Positions 37,064 through 48,209 of a stretch of DNA of 64,000 nt are shown one piece after another. Source of the stretch: Sclerotinia nivalis (lineage: Eukaryota; Ascomycota; Leotiomycetes; Helotiales; Sclerotiniaceae); NCBI GenBank assembly GCA_029531795.1, contig JAPEIS010000010.1:2108001-2172000 (forward strand). The letters are read 5' to 3'. The notes below the pieces were generated by a model. The model saw nothing but the letters and a program-made list of their open reading frames with translations, searched no databases and was not told the DNA's origin. The position numbers were made by a program, and so were the translations under genes. Numbering within the stretch: position 1 is the first letter of the stretch; every line of letters begins with the position of its first letter.

Positions 37064-38536
37064 TTATCTAGCATGGTAGTCGTGCATTTTGATAGCCCAT
37101 ACCGGAAGCGCCTCACTCAAGCTGAATTCTTCTTCATCATAGCCAGCCGCTTTTACAGTAGGAAGAAGTGTGTTTTCGAGTTGATGAGCAGCACCTCTTC
37201 GGTTGGGTTTCCAAGCAGTGATTTTCCTGATAGTCTCTCTGAGGTAATTTGAGTAGAATGTACCAATGTCCAAGTCTGATTTGCGACATTTTTGAGACGG
37301 GAACCACAGATCTTTCTTCGTGGGATCATTTGGGTATGATTCGATGTTAATGTGTGAGAATGCTCCTTGCCAATGTACTCCATGAATGCTCACGTTTGTT
37401 GGCTTGCAAAGATTGTATATAGAAGCCCCAAGTGAATAGAGATCGCTTTCATGAGTATGATATTGGTTTGGAGGAAAGTTTTCAAGCTGTTGCTTAGTCA
37501 TTGCAGGAGGATTCCAGAGGAGTTCAGGCGCCCAGAAGCAGGCTGTCCCGCATGCTCCGCATCCCTGCTCATAATCATCAGTGACCAAGCCAAAATCACT
37601 TATAACCAGATAGGGATACTTGGAAGTATTCTCCGATCTCGACCGCATGAGAATGTTATCAGGCTTCATATCGCGATGCAAAATTGGTTTCCAGCCCTTT
37701 TCTGGTCCGGACCCTCTGTGCTTGTCATTGGTTATGAATGACTTCCCACCCCAAAGATAGGAAAGAGCATCGCAAAGTCCAATAATAGCATGCCAAACAA
37801 AGCGCTCAGGCACGCGTGCCTCATCTCTTGTTCCCAAACGTTGAGCATAACATTTTATGAGGTCATCCAGAGATCCTAAATTGCAAAACTCGAGGTATAA
37901 GGATGCGCTAGTTGGATGTACCATATCCGGGGCTATGAAAGCATTGATATAACCCGCGAGACCACCATGTTTCACTCTATGAGTAATCAGAATTTCGACT
38001 ACGCCAAGTCCAGGCTTTCCTTTCCAAGTTTGCAATGCATCTTTCTTAAATCTCTTCTCAACGTAGAGCGCGCCGGTGGCCTTGAGTCGCACAACGTGCA
38101 CGCCGCCATTCATGCCGCCTAGGCCGCCGTCCCCGCTGTCGATCGTATGCACGATTTTATACTGATCCCGTATGTCCTTATTGTTGATATGGGAGTGTCG
38201 TGACTTTTCTAGAGTTCCTATGGAATTTTTGGTTAAAGTTGCGGATTCTCGAACCGCTCTCGAGACACCGAGAAGTTGTGAGTTCATCACGTCTTCATTG
38301 AAACGTGGATTGTTCTGTGACCTTTCCTTCGTATGCGTGTTGTAATAATATTCACGAGGATTTGGGAGAGACCTATCAACCTTAAGATGCCAAGGCTTTG
38401 GAATCAAACCTAACATAGGATGAACATAAGTCGTCTTTTTGTCGGGACCACGGAAATAAACTCGATCATTATCATCAAGAAAAGCTTCCCAGCCCGTAGG
38501 CACATTTGTCATTTCTGGGATGAGTGGGTTTATCAT
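37064..38536 (-). CDS. Protein kinase with two N-terminal WW domains
   Basis: A single frame; the ATG at 38536 (MINPLIPEMT) is chosen because the sequence further upstream (to 38683) is hydrophobic, low in conservation and AT-rich. It encodes 490 residues. WW-like domains lie at about 14-41 (GWEAFLDDNDRVYFRGPD) and 47-78 (WHL...REYYYNTHTKERS), the second ending without the usual WxxP. The kinase domain spans about 125-480. It has a Gly-rich loop (SGDGGLGGMNGG), VEKRF with Lys 161, HRDMKPDN (287-294), DFG (314-316) and APE (336-338). All catalytic residues are present, so it is probably active as a Ser/Thr kinase. WW domains suggest docking to Pro-rich partners. Substrate and pathway are unknown. 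Confidence 0.85.
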   Translation of the reverse strand: MINPLIPEMTNVPTGWEAFLDDNDRVYFRGPDKKTTYVHPMLGLIPKPWHLKVDRSLPNPREYYYNTHTKERSQNNPRFNEDVMNSQLLGVSRAVRESATLTKNSIGTLEKSRHSHINNKDIRDQYKIVHTIDSGDGGLGGMNGGVHVVRLKATGALYVEKRFKKDALQTWKGKPGLGVVEILITHRVKHGGLAGYINAFIAPDMVHPTSASLYLEFCNLGSLDDLIKCYAQRLGTRDEARVPERFVWHAIIGLCDALSYLWGGKSFITNDKHRGSGPEKGWKPILHRDMKPDNILMRSRSENTSKYPYLVISDFGLVTDDYEQGCGACGTACFWAPELLWNPPAMTKQQLENFPPNQYHTHESDLYSLGASIYNLCKPTNVSIHGVHWQGAFSHINIESYPNDPTKKDLWFPSQKCRKSDLDIGTFYSNYLRETIRKITAWKPNRRGAAHQLENTLLPTVKAAGYDEEEFSLSEALPVWAIKMHDYHAR

Positions 38537-38854
38537 CTTGCTGGGTAGCCTTGAACAAAAAAAAAGATTCGATACCCGGATAGTTGTGTCCGAGAATATA
38601 AAATCTGTTATGCGATCTATGTTGGGAGTTTGAAGAGAGGTACGGAGTAACGAACAGAAAACGAAGAAGATATATGTGATCATTTCCAGAATTGTGAAAG
38701 TATATTGTAAAGATTCATGTGTGAATCATACTTCTAGAATTCAACATGTGAATCTGAGCTCTATGCCAGTCATCAATGTAAAGCCAGGCAGATGTGAGTT
38801 AACAGAGTCTAAAAATCAGCTCACTTTTTTTCATTAATATTCTGCAAATAAGAA
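38537..38854. promoter_or_regulatory. Divergent promoter of the kinase and the 240-residue gene
   Basis: This 318-bp gap separates two genes transcribed away from each other, so it must carry both promoters. It contains a 9-A run near 38562 and AT-rich DNA; no specific site is certain. Confidence 0.4.
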
Positions 38855-39658
38855 ATGTCGACCAAAGAGAATAAGTATACTTTCGAGCTTTGCAAACGTA
38901 GAGGGATCGAGGCCAGGCTGCATCCCATCATTACTGACTCCAAGCTGTTGAAGGCCATGACAGTAAAGAAGAATACCGAAGCACGAAGTAAAGCAACGGG
39001 GCAAAAGTCCAGAGAAGTTCCCTTGAAAAGTTTGGGTGATGAAGATATTCAGCAACAAACTTTATACCCTCATCAAAAGTATACATACGAGCAGTTACTA
39101 CAGAACTATCGGAACTTCTTCATGACTGGACCATTGATGAGATGCCTAGAGGGCGACGAGAATATCGATGAAAAACAGGTTGGTGCATTCACTTCAATTC
39201 CCCTCTGAGCGACAGCTATATTGGGCCAATCCCGACTGACTTCAATATCCATGATCTAGGGAAACGAACTTCTAACGAGATTACGGGAGGAAGTGCGGAG
39301 AATGCCACCAAGTAAACCAGCCCGACCTGGTATAAAAATGACTTTTGATGATTACCGCGGAGAACTTCAAACCAGAGCATTTTGGGATAACGTTAGACTG
39401 CAGCTTCAAACTGATGAAGATGATAACATTGATGATAGCAAATCAAAAATCCCTCTTGAAGAGCCTATCGATAGGAAAGTAGTGGACCATGTGAAAGCCA
39501 AAGCCCGAGGACTTCGATGTTTGAAATTGGTAACGAAGGTATATGGACGTCGTGATGATGTGAGATTTAGTAAATGGCAAGGAGCAATAGGAACAGGAAG
39601 TCTTCATGGAATTAGTTTTCGCTCCAACAAATTGGTGTCAGGACCCCAGGAATTTTAG
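38855..39658 (+). CDS. Hypothetical protein, 240 residues
   Basis: Two exons (38855-39178 and 39260-39658) join in phase 0 across an 81-nt intron (GTTGGT donor, CTAG acceptor) and give 240 residues. The protein is charged, Lys/Arg-rich, with no signal peptide or membrane span. Segments such as RRGIEARLHPIITDSKLLKA, YEQLLQNYRNFFMTGPL and PGIKMTFDDYRGELQTRAFW look like folded helical protein and not random translation. I do not recognise a family. It lies only 108 bp upstream of the COPI epsilon gene on the same strand, so its 3' UTR probably runs close to or into that promoter. Confidence 0.6.
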
Positions 39659-39766
39659 CTTCAAAATGGTCTCGGTAAGTTCCGACATACTCGAATCAAT
39701 TCAACACGTATCTTTCGCAATACATTCAATCTTCTCATTAATTCTCCAAACCACAATTACACAATC

Positions 39767-40950
39767 ATGGATCCATTTTCAGCAGAGGGCGAGCTCCTCA
39801 ACTTGCACAACTATTTTCACCAAGGTCAATACCAAGAAGCCATTGATTTCGATACTAGTGCCCTTTCACCGGAGAATGCACTCCCAGCGCGCGTTATTTC
39901 ACTAAGAGCTCAAATCGCACTCGGACAAGCTGAGGATGTGCTCGCAGATGTACAAGGGGAAGATGATGTGGAGTTGAAGGCCGTGGGCGCTTTGGCTGTA
40001 TTTGCATCCGGGGATGAAGAGAAAGCTGTCAAGATGATATCTAAGCTAGCGGAGGACTCGAGCGACAATGCGATAGTGCAGGTATTGGGTGGAACAGTGC
40101 TACAAGCCGCGGGAAAGAGTGAGGAAGCTTTACAATTGTTGGCATTGCACCAGGGTAACCGTAAGTTATCTACTCTTGGATCATTTTATAGCAGCGGAGA
40201 ATAACTAACCATGGGAATAGTCGAGGCCGTGGCTCTCATTGTTCAAATACAGTTGGAACAAAACCGTACCGATTTAGCTATCAAGGAAGTTCAACAAGCT
40301 AGGAGATGGGCTCAAGATAGTCTGCTGGTTAACTTGGCCGAGTCTTGGGTGGGGCTTCGAGTTGTAGGTTTTCTCGAGTCCAATCTACAAATATCATTTG
40401 ACTAATATTGTTCAGGGCGGTGAGAAATACCAACAAGCATTTTATGTTTTCGAAGAACTCGCACAAGCTCCATCAACATCGTCGACTCGAAGTCTTGTCG
40501 CACAAGCTATCGCGGAAATACATCTAGGAAGATTGGAGGAAGCCGAAGCAGCATTAGAACAAGCTTTCAGCAAGGATCCAGAAAACGCCGAATTTCTCAC
40601 GAACAAGGTCGTTCTGAACACTATATCAGGGAAGGATTCCAGTGATTTGTTGAGGTATGTTTGTTTTCCCTCGTAAATACCGTTCTTATTTTCATGAATT
40701 GGTGGAATGTGAAAGTTCGAAGTGTCCTTCGAACTTTTGAAAGCACTATGTTAGAGAATCGTTGAAGTAGTGATTTCAACTTTCAGCAAATACTTGTTCA
40801 ACATAGCAATGTCACTTTTTCTAACAATCATCGTCTAGTTCGTTAAAAAGTACCTCACCAGAACATACATTCCTGAAAGATTTGGAGGAAAAGAGTTCAC
40901 TGTTCGATAAGGCAGCTACAAAATACTCTGCAAAGGTGGCAGCCGCATAA
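39767..40950 (+). CDS. SEC28: Coatomer (COPI) epsilon subunit
   Basis: Four exons (39767-40160, 40221-40363, 40416-40654, 40839-40950) encode 295 residues; introns are 60, 52 and 184 nt and keep frame. Epsilon-COP stabilises alpha-COP in the coat that returns vesicles from Golgi to ER. The protein is made of TPR-like helical repeats: MDPFSAEGELLNLHNYFHQG at the start, GQYQEAIDFD, LEQNRTDLAIKEVQQAR, GEKYQQAFYVFEELAQ and GRLEEAEAALEQAFSKDPEN. The conserved tail (HTFLKDLEEKSSLFDKAATK, then YSAKVAAA) lies in the last small exon. The length is as expected for the family. The last intron is unusually long for this window and contains a strong hairpin (40712-40737). Confidence 0.95.
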
Positions 40951-43281
40951 TATCCTTTAGCAGAAACGAAAATCTTTTAGGGCGTTGGGGAAATTTATAT
41001 CGTTGTTTAGCGAGGGATTAGGAGAAGAGTCTCTTGTTTATTGAGTGTTGAGTGTTGAGAGATTAATGCGAGAGAGCATAGCAACTCGATATATGATCGA
41101 GTGCATTTGATGGATATAGCATGCTTTCAAATGGCGACTGGCATTTTCGGAAAAGACAAATTAAAATGGTACATGCAGAGAAAATAGAGAAATGCAAAGA
41201 CCATCAAAAGATCATCAAAAGACCATCAAAGTTTTATCTCATCTCTTTACAACTTACTAGGTAGCTGGACGAACGAAAAAGACATCTAGATCTCCAAAGG
41301 AAAGACTCTTGATTCCGATACCTTAACAAACTTGTAAGATCTAGGTAGTTACTAGACACATCTCACGATCCCCTCATATCACCACAAATTTCTCCGTCTC
41401 CCTGTTTACATAATCACCGTGTCTTGCTGTCTTGCTGTCTTACTCAAACAATCAGAAAACCTGCACTGTGACATCATGACATCATTTCCCCCGGAAAACT
41501 TCAAACTGTGAAATTTGAATGCATTGATTGATTGAAACCCCCACCTATCGTACATTTTCATACATATACGGAGTACATACGGAGTGCATAGTAGTGAGTG
41601 CATAGTAGTGAGAATCAGATGAGAATTAGAGACACATGATCTTAGATCTTAGAGTTGAAACAGACTACAGAGTGTACGGAGTAAGAGTAAGTGAGATGAG
41701 ATATGCAGAATGACGCTGTGGATATTACTCGTGCCGTGCTGGTCGGTAGATCTATCTCGGGTCCCTTTAAATCAAGTCAGATTAATTACATCAAATGAGA
41801 TTAATTAACCAATTATTTAAAAACGTGCCTACACCCTGCATATATTATACAGATCCTGGCGTCAGTGTATTGCATCGGTGAGGAAAACGAGGAAAGGAGC
41901 GTTGGATAACGGTACAGAAACAGAGAGCGCTTGCATCGTGGCTTGAATACTAAACACTTGAATCATACCCACCCCTTTACACCCTACACTCTCTTCTCAA
42001 TAAAAATATACATGCATGCAATTGACTCAATACGTGGAAGAAAATGAGAAATCAGAAATTAGATCCTTTGATGCATTTTCCTGATGGTGTTCGGAATCTT
42101 CCTATTGGGGTGTTGTATTTTGACTTGGTCGGAAAACAGGAGTCCTTACTCGTAAGACTACATGAAAAGATTGAGTTATTTGCTGGTGATGTACAGGGGT
42201 AAGCACATGAGGTTACCCAGCAAGTCTTAGCGAAATGGAGAGTTTATGATGTCATTATGCACTCTTTTCTCCGGTATGGTGAAAACTTCAGGATCTAACA
42301 TGTGACCAATAACAAAAGCAGAATGCAATATAAAATCTTCACATGAAAAACTCTAGATCCTTCCGTATGTATCTTCAAGAACCTTCTTCCGTTTCTTTCT
42401 TTAGCTTTCTCACAAGTTACTAGGTATTAACCACGTTTCTCGCATTTTTTATGATCGATCTATCCCCGCCAATAAACTTGTTCGTGCACTGCCCCTCTTC
42501 CATACATGCCCCACTACACATCCATACTAAAACAAACAGCAAGATCGATTTTGTAGTCTGGACATCGATATTTGGATTTTTGAAGCTAAAAGTCAAGAGG
42601 CATTTTTGTATTATTGGTGGGATGGGTTTGCCAAGCTTTGACTAGATTCGCAATTTTTGTGTGTGTGTTATAACTTATCGTGGGAATTTTGATGCACGGG
42701 TCGAGATGCATTTGCATTTTGCATTTGCATCATGTAGTATGGAGTCATTATTTTTTTTGGTTTTGTTTTTTCAAGATGGGGTTTCAGAGTTGGTTGGTTG
42801 GTTTGAGAGTTGGGGAATACGTACTGACTGGATGGAGATGAGGATCAAGGAGTCTTCAGATACAGTAGTTGATGAATATAAAAATCTGGAAGCGCCCTCT
42901 CTTTTTCCTTATGATTTAATTTCTCTTTTGGTATATAATCTTACATATATTCATGCCCATAAATCATCCCAACATCCTTCCTACAATCCCAACCAACAAT
43001 ACCTTACCCACAATCCACAATCTAAATCCCATCATCGGCGTTTAAACTTCCAACTCCAGGATTCAAAAGACCCATATATATATATCAACCCATCCCGCTC
43101 TCCGCCTTCTTCCACCCTCAAACCCAGTTTTCATACCCATTATTTCCTCACTACTCCGTAGTCCATCGATTTCATACCTGATCGAAAAATCCATCTCGCC
43201 CCTTCCATTTCTAGTTCGAAATCTATCTCACTAGTGGTTCCTGATACCTACTTATTTCTCTTCATCCCAAATCTTTTCATA
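40951..43281. other. Intergenic region
   Basis: No gene is supported in 2.3 kb. It holds the 3' UTR of the COPI gene and the leader of the phosphatase gene. There are short direct repeats (GACCATCAAAA-type units at about 41200-41232; GTGCATAGTAGTGA twice at about 41584-41611). The open frame at 42661-43161 (+) is not protein-like. Confidence 0.4.
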
Positions 43282-44474
43282 ATGCCTTCTGCAGTTACAC
43301 CACCACCAACACTCAGTACGCAAGATTTGGCAGTTAAGAAAACAAGTTATTCTCGCACGCAAGATCCCGAAATGTTGAAGTGTAAGAGGAAGGTTATCTG
43401 TTTCTCGGGTATGTGTTTTTTTTATTCGCCTCTCCTTTTTTTTCGATATCCATTTATATATATATATATATACATACATATATATGTAAATAAAAGAGAG
43501 AAGAAAATAAACAAACTAATACAATCACGCAGATTTCGATGGCACAATCTTCATGCAAGATACCGGACACGTCCTCTTCGACGCCCATGGTTGCGGAGAA
43601 GAACGTCGTCTAATCCTCGACGAACAAATCAAAACCGGCGAACGTTCCTTCCGCGACGTCTCAGAAGAGATGTGGGGATCCCTCCGCGTCCCCTTCGAAG
43701 ACGGATTCGCCATCATGGAAAAATCCCTCGAGATCGATCCTGATTTTCAAAGCTTCCATCGCTATTGCATCGATAACAATATCCCATTTAACGTAATCAG
43801 CGCGGGTTTAAAACCCGTGTTAAGAAGAGTCCTGGATAAATTTCTCGGAGAGGAGGAAAGTAAACGGATCCAAATCGTAGCGAACGAGGCGGAGATTAGC
43901 GAGGATGGAAGTCAGTGGAAACCCGTTTGGAGACATGATACCGAGCTCGGACACGATAAAGCATTATCGATTACCGAAGCGCGGGAACATGCGCAGCTCG
44001 AATGCGAGGATGGAACGATCCCACTCATTGTGTTTATCGGGGATGGCGTATCGGATCTCCCGGCTGCCAGACAGGCAGATGTGTTGTTTGCGAGGAGGGG
44101 ATTGCGATTAGAGGAGTATTGTTTAGAGCATCGCATTCCGTATATTCCGTTTGATACATTTGCGGATATTCAGAAGGAGGTGCAGAAGATTGCCGAGGAG
44201 GATCAGTTGAAGACGGGTGGTGTAGGAAAACCCGTGAGGTTTAATCCGAGGGCTAATTTGTGGAGAAGAGTCTCCAGTAAGAATGCTGTAAGTTTTCCTG
44301 TTTTTTCGTGCTCGAAATTTCAACTTCAACTTCTTCATACTGACATTGTATAAGGTTCCTTCATATGTGGCAGCTACTCCCACAAAAGAAGAAAAAATGT
44401 TCTTATGGCCAGAATCTTTCTCGGAGTTCAAGGAAAATCGTCCTTCGACTATTCAAGAGCAAGTTGCTGCTTAA
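43282..44474 (+). CDS. HAD-superfamily phosphatase (phosphoserine-phosphatase-like)
   Basis: Three exons (43282-43408, 43533-44287, 44355-44474; introns 124 and 67 nt) give 333 residues. ATG 43282 (MPSAVTPPP) is the first Met before the catalytic motif. HAD motif I is DFDGTI (residues 43-48, formed exactly across intron 1), motif II is FNVISAG, the motif III Lys lies in GHDKALS, and motif IV is VFIGDGVSDLPAA. These are all the residues needed for an Asp-nucleophile phosphatase. Relatives include phosphoserine-phosphatase-like and MtnX-like enzymes. Fungal members of this group are mostly uncharacterised, so the substrate is open. A C-terminal segment (PTKEEKMFLWPESFSEFK) is encoded by the last exon. 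Confidence 0.9.
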
Positions 44475-44810
44475 GATTGTGGATGGAGAATTCTTCAGCT
44501 TTCTTTCTTGCTATTTTTTTGATTGCATTTTTATTTCATTTTTTAAGTTGCATGGCGTTGAGGTTAGGCATACATATATATATAGCCGGTCGGGTATAAT
44601 TTTCGGGAGATGATGTGCTTAAAAGCGCTATGAGTTTGATGATTTATAGAGAGTGATTGTTATCGCGAATAGATGTCGAGTTATTTGCAATGAAAAAAAC
44701 GCTACAAAAACACTATATATATCGAATATTTATCACTGCTTAGTCTTTGTGAATGATAAATACTATGTATAAGATGGTTATAAGTACCATGGGTTGGTTA
44801 TATATGAACA
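44475..44810. other. Convergent intergenic region
   Basis: 3' ends of the phosphatase gene (+) and the desaturase pseudogene (-) meet here. There is no gene; short TA-rich repeats occur (about 44573-44583 and 44714-44722). Confidence 0.4.
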
Positions 44811-46518
44811 TCATAAACAAAACAATTCTAGCAGAAACAGCACATCTACACCCCCACCGCAGCACCAACCAACTCCCGCGCCGCCACCCCCCTCCCCTCC
44901 CTCCTCCCACACCCCCACCAGCCGCGCCACCTCCCCCAACCTCCCCAGCACCACCCCATTCCCCTCCACAAACCCCAAAACCGTATACGGAATCCCCGTC
45001 TCCTCACAAAACCCCCTAACAAACCCCTGCGCCCTCCTTAAACAATATCTCGGCAACGTCGGATACAAATGATGCACAACTTGAAATTGCAGTCCTCCAT
45101 GTAAGAAATCCAAGCAGGAGGGGCACGAAATATCCATCGTGGTTCGTAACATTTTCCGAGGAAAAGATTCTGCTTGGGCCGAGATTTGAGGCCGACATTG
45201 CGAAATGGGAGAGCGTTAATTGGATGTGGAGGGGTGCTGTGATCATGTGCGAGATGAGGAGGGATGTGAGGCGGGAAGACCAGCTTGGGATGTGGAGGTA
45301 GAGGGTGTAGTAGCCGAACCAGGACCAGAAAAATATCTGGCCTGCCATCTCTAAATAGCGGTGCCACCATGCTGGGCCTTTGCGGGGAGCTTGTGTGGAA
45401 CTCAAGAGGTATGACCATGCTAATATGTACAGATTGAATCTTCCGAGCAGAAGAATGGGATAATAGAGGCACTGCTGATACCTGAAAAAAATTGGGACGC
45501 AGCGTCGAATTTCATCTCGCGATCATAGTACGATGAATACAGAGAGGAGAAAAAACGATGAGAGATGGCGAAAAAAGGCATATGTTCGATATCGGGATCG
45601 TGTTCGGGGGAATTGGTGACGATGTGGTGGACGTTGTGGTTGCGTTTCCACCAGCCGAGGGATAGACCGCCGAGGAAATCGGCGATGAAGATCCCGATGC
45701 AGGTGTCGATTTGGAAGGAGTGCGTCATTCCCATGTGGCCTGCGTCGTGGGCGGTGAAGACTAGTTGATGCCAGAATAGGCCGAGGAAAAGTCCCGAGAG
45801 TGCGTAGTGTGAATTGTGGAGGAATTTCCAGAAGAGAGTGAAGAGTATCGTGTATCGGAGGACGTCGATGGCGTAGGAGCTATAGGGACATTGGTAGAGT
45901 CCTTCGGCTTCTAGTTTTTTATCGAGTTCTCGATATTTGGTGATGATTTCATCTTGGGACTTTGGGTCAAGAGAAGGATGTTTGGATAGATCTGTTGATA
46001 TTGCGTGCGCGGTTAATGCTTCTGCGGATGTGAAGTGTACTTTTTTCGATTCTGATGAGGATGAAGAGGAAACGAGAGGAATAGGCATCTCATTATCTGT
46101 ACGCCTCAAACGAATTTCATTCCCTTTCTCTTCAGCATCGGACAGTGGCGATGGTGGAGTCAAACTTCCTGACACACTAGAATCTTCTTCAAGCAAAGAT
46201 TTGTCCTCCTCGTGCTTCGACACCAGCGCCTTGAACATTCCTCCCTGTATCGGAGGCAAAAAAATTCTCCCATCTTCCTTCTATATTCCCAATCACAAAC
46301 TTCTGCATATGTGCCTGTGCTTCCTTCGAATGTAATGCTCTGATTTCATCTGTTGCATCACGACCAATCATGTGCATGATGGATTTATCTCCGCCTGGGT
46401 GATATGGTAACCATGCGTCTGCTTTCACAATTTGTCCATCCAATATGATTATTTTGCGGCCTTTTGCTATTAATGACTCGATTTCTCTCCGTGTCCATAC
46501 ACGGGTTTTGAGTGGCAT
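44811..46518 (-). pseudogene. Cytochrome b5 / sphingolipid desaturase, broken by three frameshifts
   Basis: The N-terminus (from ATG 46518) is a cytochrome-b5 domain with the haem HPGG motif (YHPGGDKSI). The next part has the desaturase boxes HDAGHMG and HNVHHIV. The last part has QFQVVHHLYP, the Gln-type third box. This is the architecture of fungal delta-8 sphingolipid (front-end) desaturases acting in the ER. The frame changes three times. The first is in a 7-T run (coding strand) at 46264-46258, after GRWENF. The second is in another 7-T run at 45491-45485, after FDAASQ. The third is near 45168-45175, after NLGPS. No intron can explain these shifts, since conserved protein continues directly on both sides. 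Either a recent pseudogene or, because two sites are homopolymers, assembly error. Confidence 0.85.
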
Positions 46519-46987
46519 TGTAATCTTAGATGTCTGGCCACTGACTGAAGATTAAAGATCAATTTCAGACTTAGGATATATGATTGATGACAGAGTTCAG
46601 TCACAGATCGAGGATATGATGGGGTAATGGTATGAAGTGTCGTATATTTTAGGCGTTGATAGATCCCGAACTCAAGATTTAGGGCTAGGGTTAGGAAATG
46701 ACGGTATCTCTAAATGTGAAAGTGGCATCAACTTGTATTTATTCATTTACTGCCAATCCCATCCGATGTCGGCAAGCGGTGTAATCTTCAGGCAAAGTTC
46801 ATTCTTTAATGTACCAACAGTTGGATCCTAAGAAATGAGCCAATCTCAAGTTATTTTGCGGGGTTTGATGATTTGTTATACTAAAACGGTTAGTGCTTTT
46901 ATTGAAGGACTGTACAGTGAGACCAACTGTTGGTTGTGGATCACGTCCTCAACTCCCTTTCTGGTGAACTTCTCCATGAGATTTGCA
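46519..46987. other. Intergenic region
   Basis: Probable former promoter of the desaturase gene, then non-coding DNA up to the minisatellite. It includes a short telomere-like string (TTTAGGGCTAGGGTTAGGA, about 46678-46696). No gene is supported. Confidence 0.4.
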
Positions 46988-47258
46988 GTGTGTTGTGCCT
47001 TGGAGTGTATTGTGCTTTGGAGTGTATTGTGCTTTGGAATATGTTGTACCTTGGAATATATTATACTTTAGAGTATATTGTGTTTTGAAGTGTATTGTAT
47101 TTTGGAGTGTATTGTGCTTTGGAATATGTTGTGCTTTGAAGTGTATTGTACTTTGAAGTATATTATATTTTAGAGTATATTGTGCTTTAGAGTATATTGT
47201 ATCTTGGAGTATGTTGTGCTTTGGAATATGTTATGTCCTAGAGTGTGTTGTGCCCTAA
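46988..47258. repeat. 17-bp minisatellite, about 16 degenerate copies
   Basis: The unit is close to TATTGTGCTTTGGAGTG. Copies differ almost only by transitions (TATTATACTTTAGAGTA, TGTTGTGCTTTGAAGTG and so on), which is what RIP-type mutation of an array would give. The array ends directly at the PKS fragment that begins about 47259. Confidence 0.9.
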
Positions 47259-47412
47259 GGCAAGCCTATAGAAATCGGTAAACGCGAGCTTCTCGGTCAC
47301 GGGAGATTGGACATGGCGCCATTTGTGGCTAACCGCAGCTATTGCTGTGTAGATATTGATGCATCTATGATGTTACCCTGTCTCGTTTCAAAGAGTAAGT
47401 CAGATATCATTG
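47259..47412 (+). pseudogene. PKS enoyl-reductase fragment (left piece, cut by inversion)
   Basis: The open translation reads PIEIGKRELLGHGRLDMAPF and then VANRSYCCVDIDASMM, the end part of a PKS-type enoyl reductase (FIEIGKRD...LDM.PF...SF..VD) of a highly reducing polyketide synthase. It is cut on the left by the 17-bp minisatellite and on the right near 47412, where the sequence changes to CorA-like DNA. Its natural continuation ([16 protein letters not shown]) starts at 62209 on the other strand. Confidence 0.8.
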
Positions 47413-48209
47413 TTTTGCAACTCCCTTGTTAATATAAAGATAGGATGATGACACGAGATATCCGTGACGAACTCCATATGCTAAGCTCTTTAGCAGAGGA
47501 CCAAGAATTTGTTTGGAAGCAGCCTTTTCCTACTAATGATTTGATGAACTTGAACTTTTACACACCTACCGATATTAAAAAGGATCTGGAAAACATGCTG
47601 AGGCTGACAAAACAGAAAACTATGTCAGTATTACCCGCTACAAGCTCTCCTTATGATTCTCGGCTAAATTGAAACAAAGATCAACACCCTTATCATTTGT
47701 GACGGGCGGAATTTGGTCGATTACAAGCTTACGACTCCACCAAACAATCTAACATTATTTTCATCTTCACTATCATCACTATTATTTTTGTAAGTCTTCA
47801 TTAGCAATTAGCAGGGGGAGGGTTACAAGCATAGCTAATGATCGTACTTATCAATTAAGCTCCCTCTATCATTTCTCACGTCTCTCTTCGCACTGGACGT
47901 ATCTGACTTTCCCCATGACTCCGGAAGCGTAAAGTACAAAGCATGGTGGCTATTCCCCATTCTTTGTAAGTAACTCTTGAGGTGGAGAAATTCCAACTGC
48001 TAATATAATGAGTAGTTGGTGCGACTGCACTTGTCTCTATTCCGACTATTATTTTGGCATGGAATGCAAATGCCCTCTCGGGAAAGTTTCGACCGCGAAA
48101 TAATATTGCCAGTGAAACTAGCGAAACATCTACGGGTACGCAAAACGCGAAAAGAGGTTTGGGGCATTTCCGACGGAGAGTTCAGAAACAGGATAAACAT
48201 GCTGTTTAA
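47413..48209 (+). pseudogene. CorA-like transporter gene, C-terminal half (cut by inversion)
   Basis: Three exons are visible: 47444-47789, 47860-47965 and 48016-48209 (introns 70 and 50 nt). The first encodes DIRDELHMLSSLAEDQEFVW, typical of the coiled region of fungal CorA/ZntB-like proteins. It continues through two in-frame TGA stops (47670-47672 and 47700-47702) into RAEFGRLQAYDSTKQSN and the first membrane span. The second exon holds LPLSFLTSLFALDVSDFP, and the third the second span (ATALVSIPTIILAWN). The N-terminal half is missing here; a matching half lies at 63778-62210 on the - strand. The stops and the truncation make it a pseudogene. Confidence 0.8.

Noticed and set aside
42661..43161. 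166-residue open frame upstream of the phosphatase gene
   Set aside because: Low-complexity translation with promoter-like CT-rich DNA; no conserved features.
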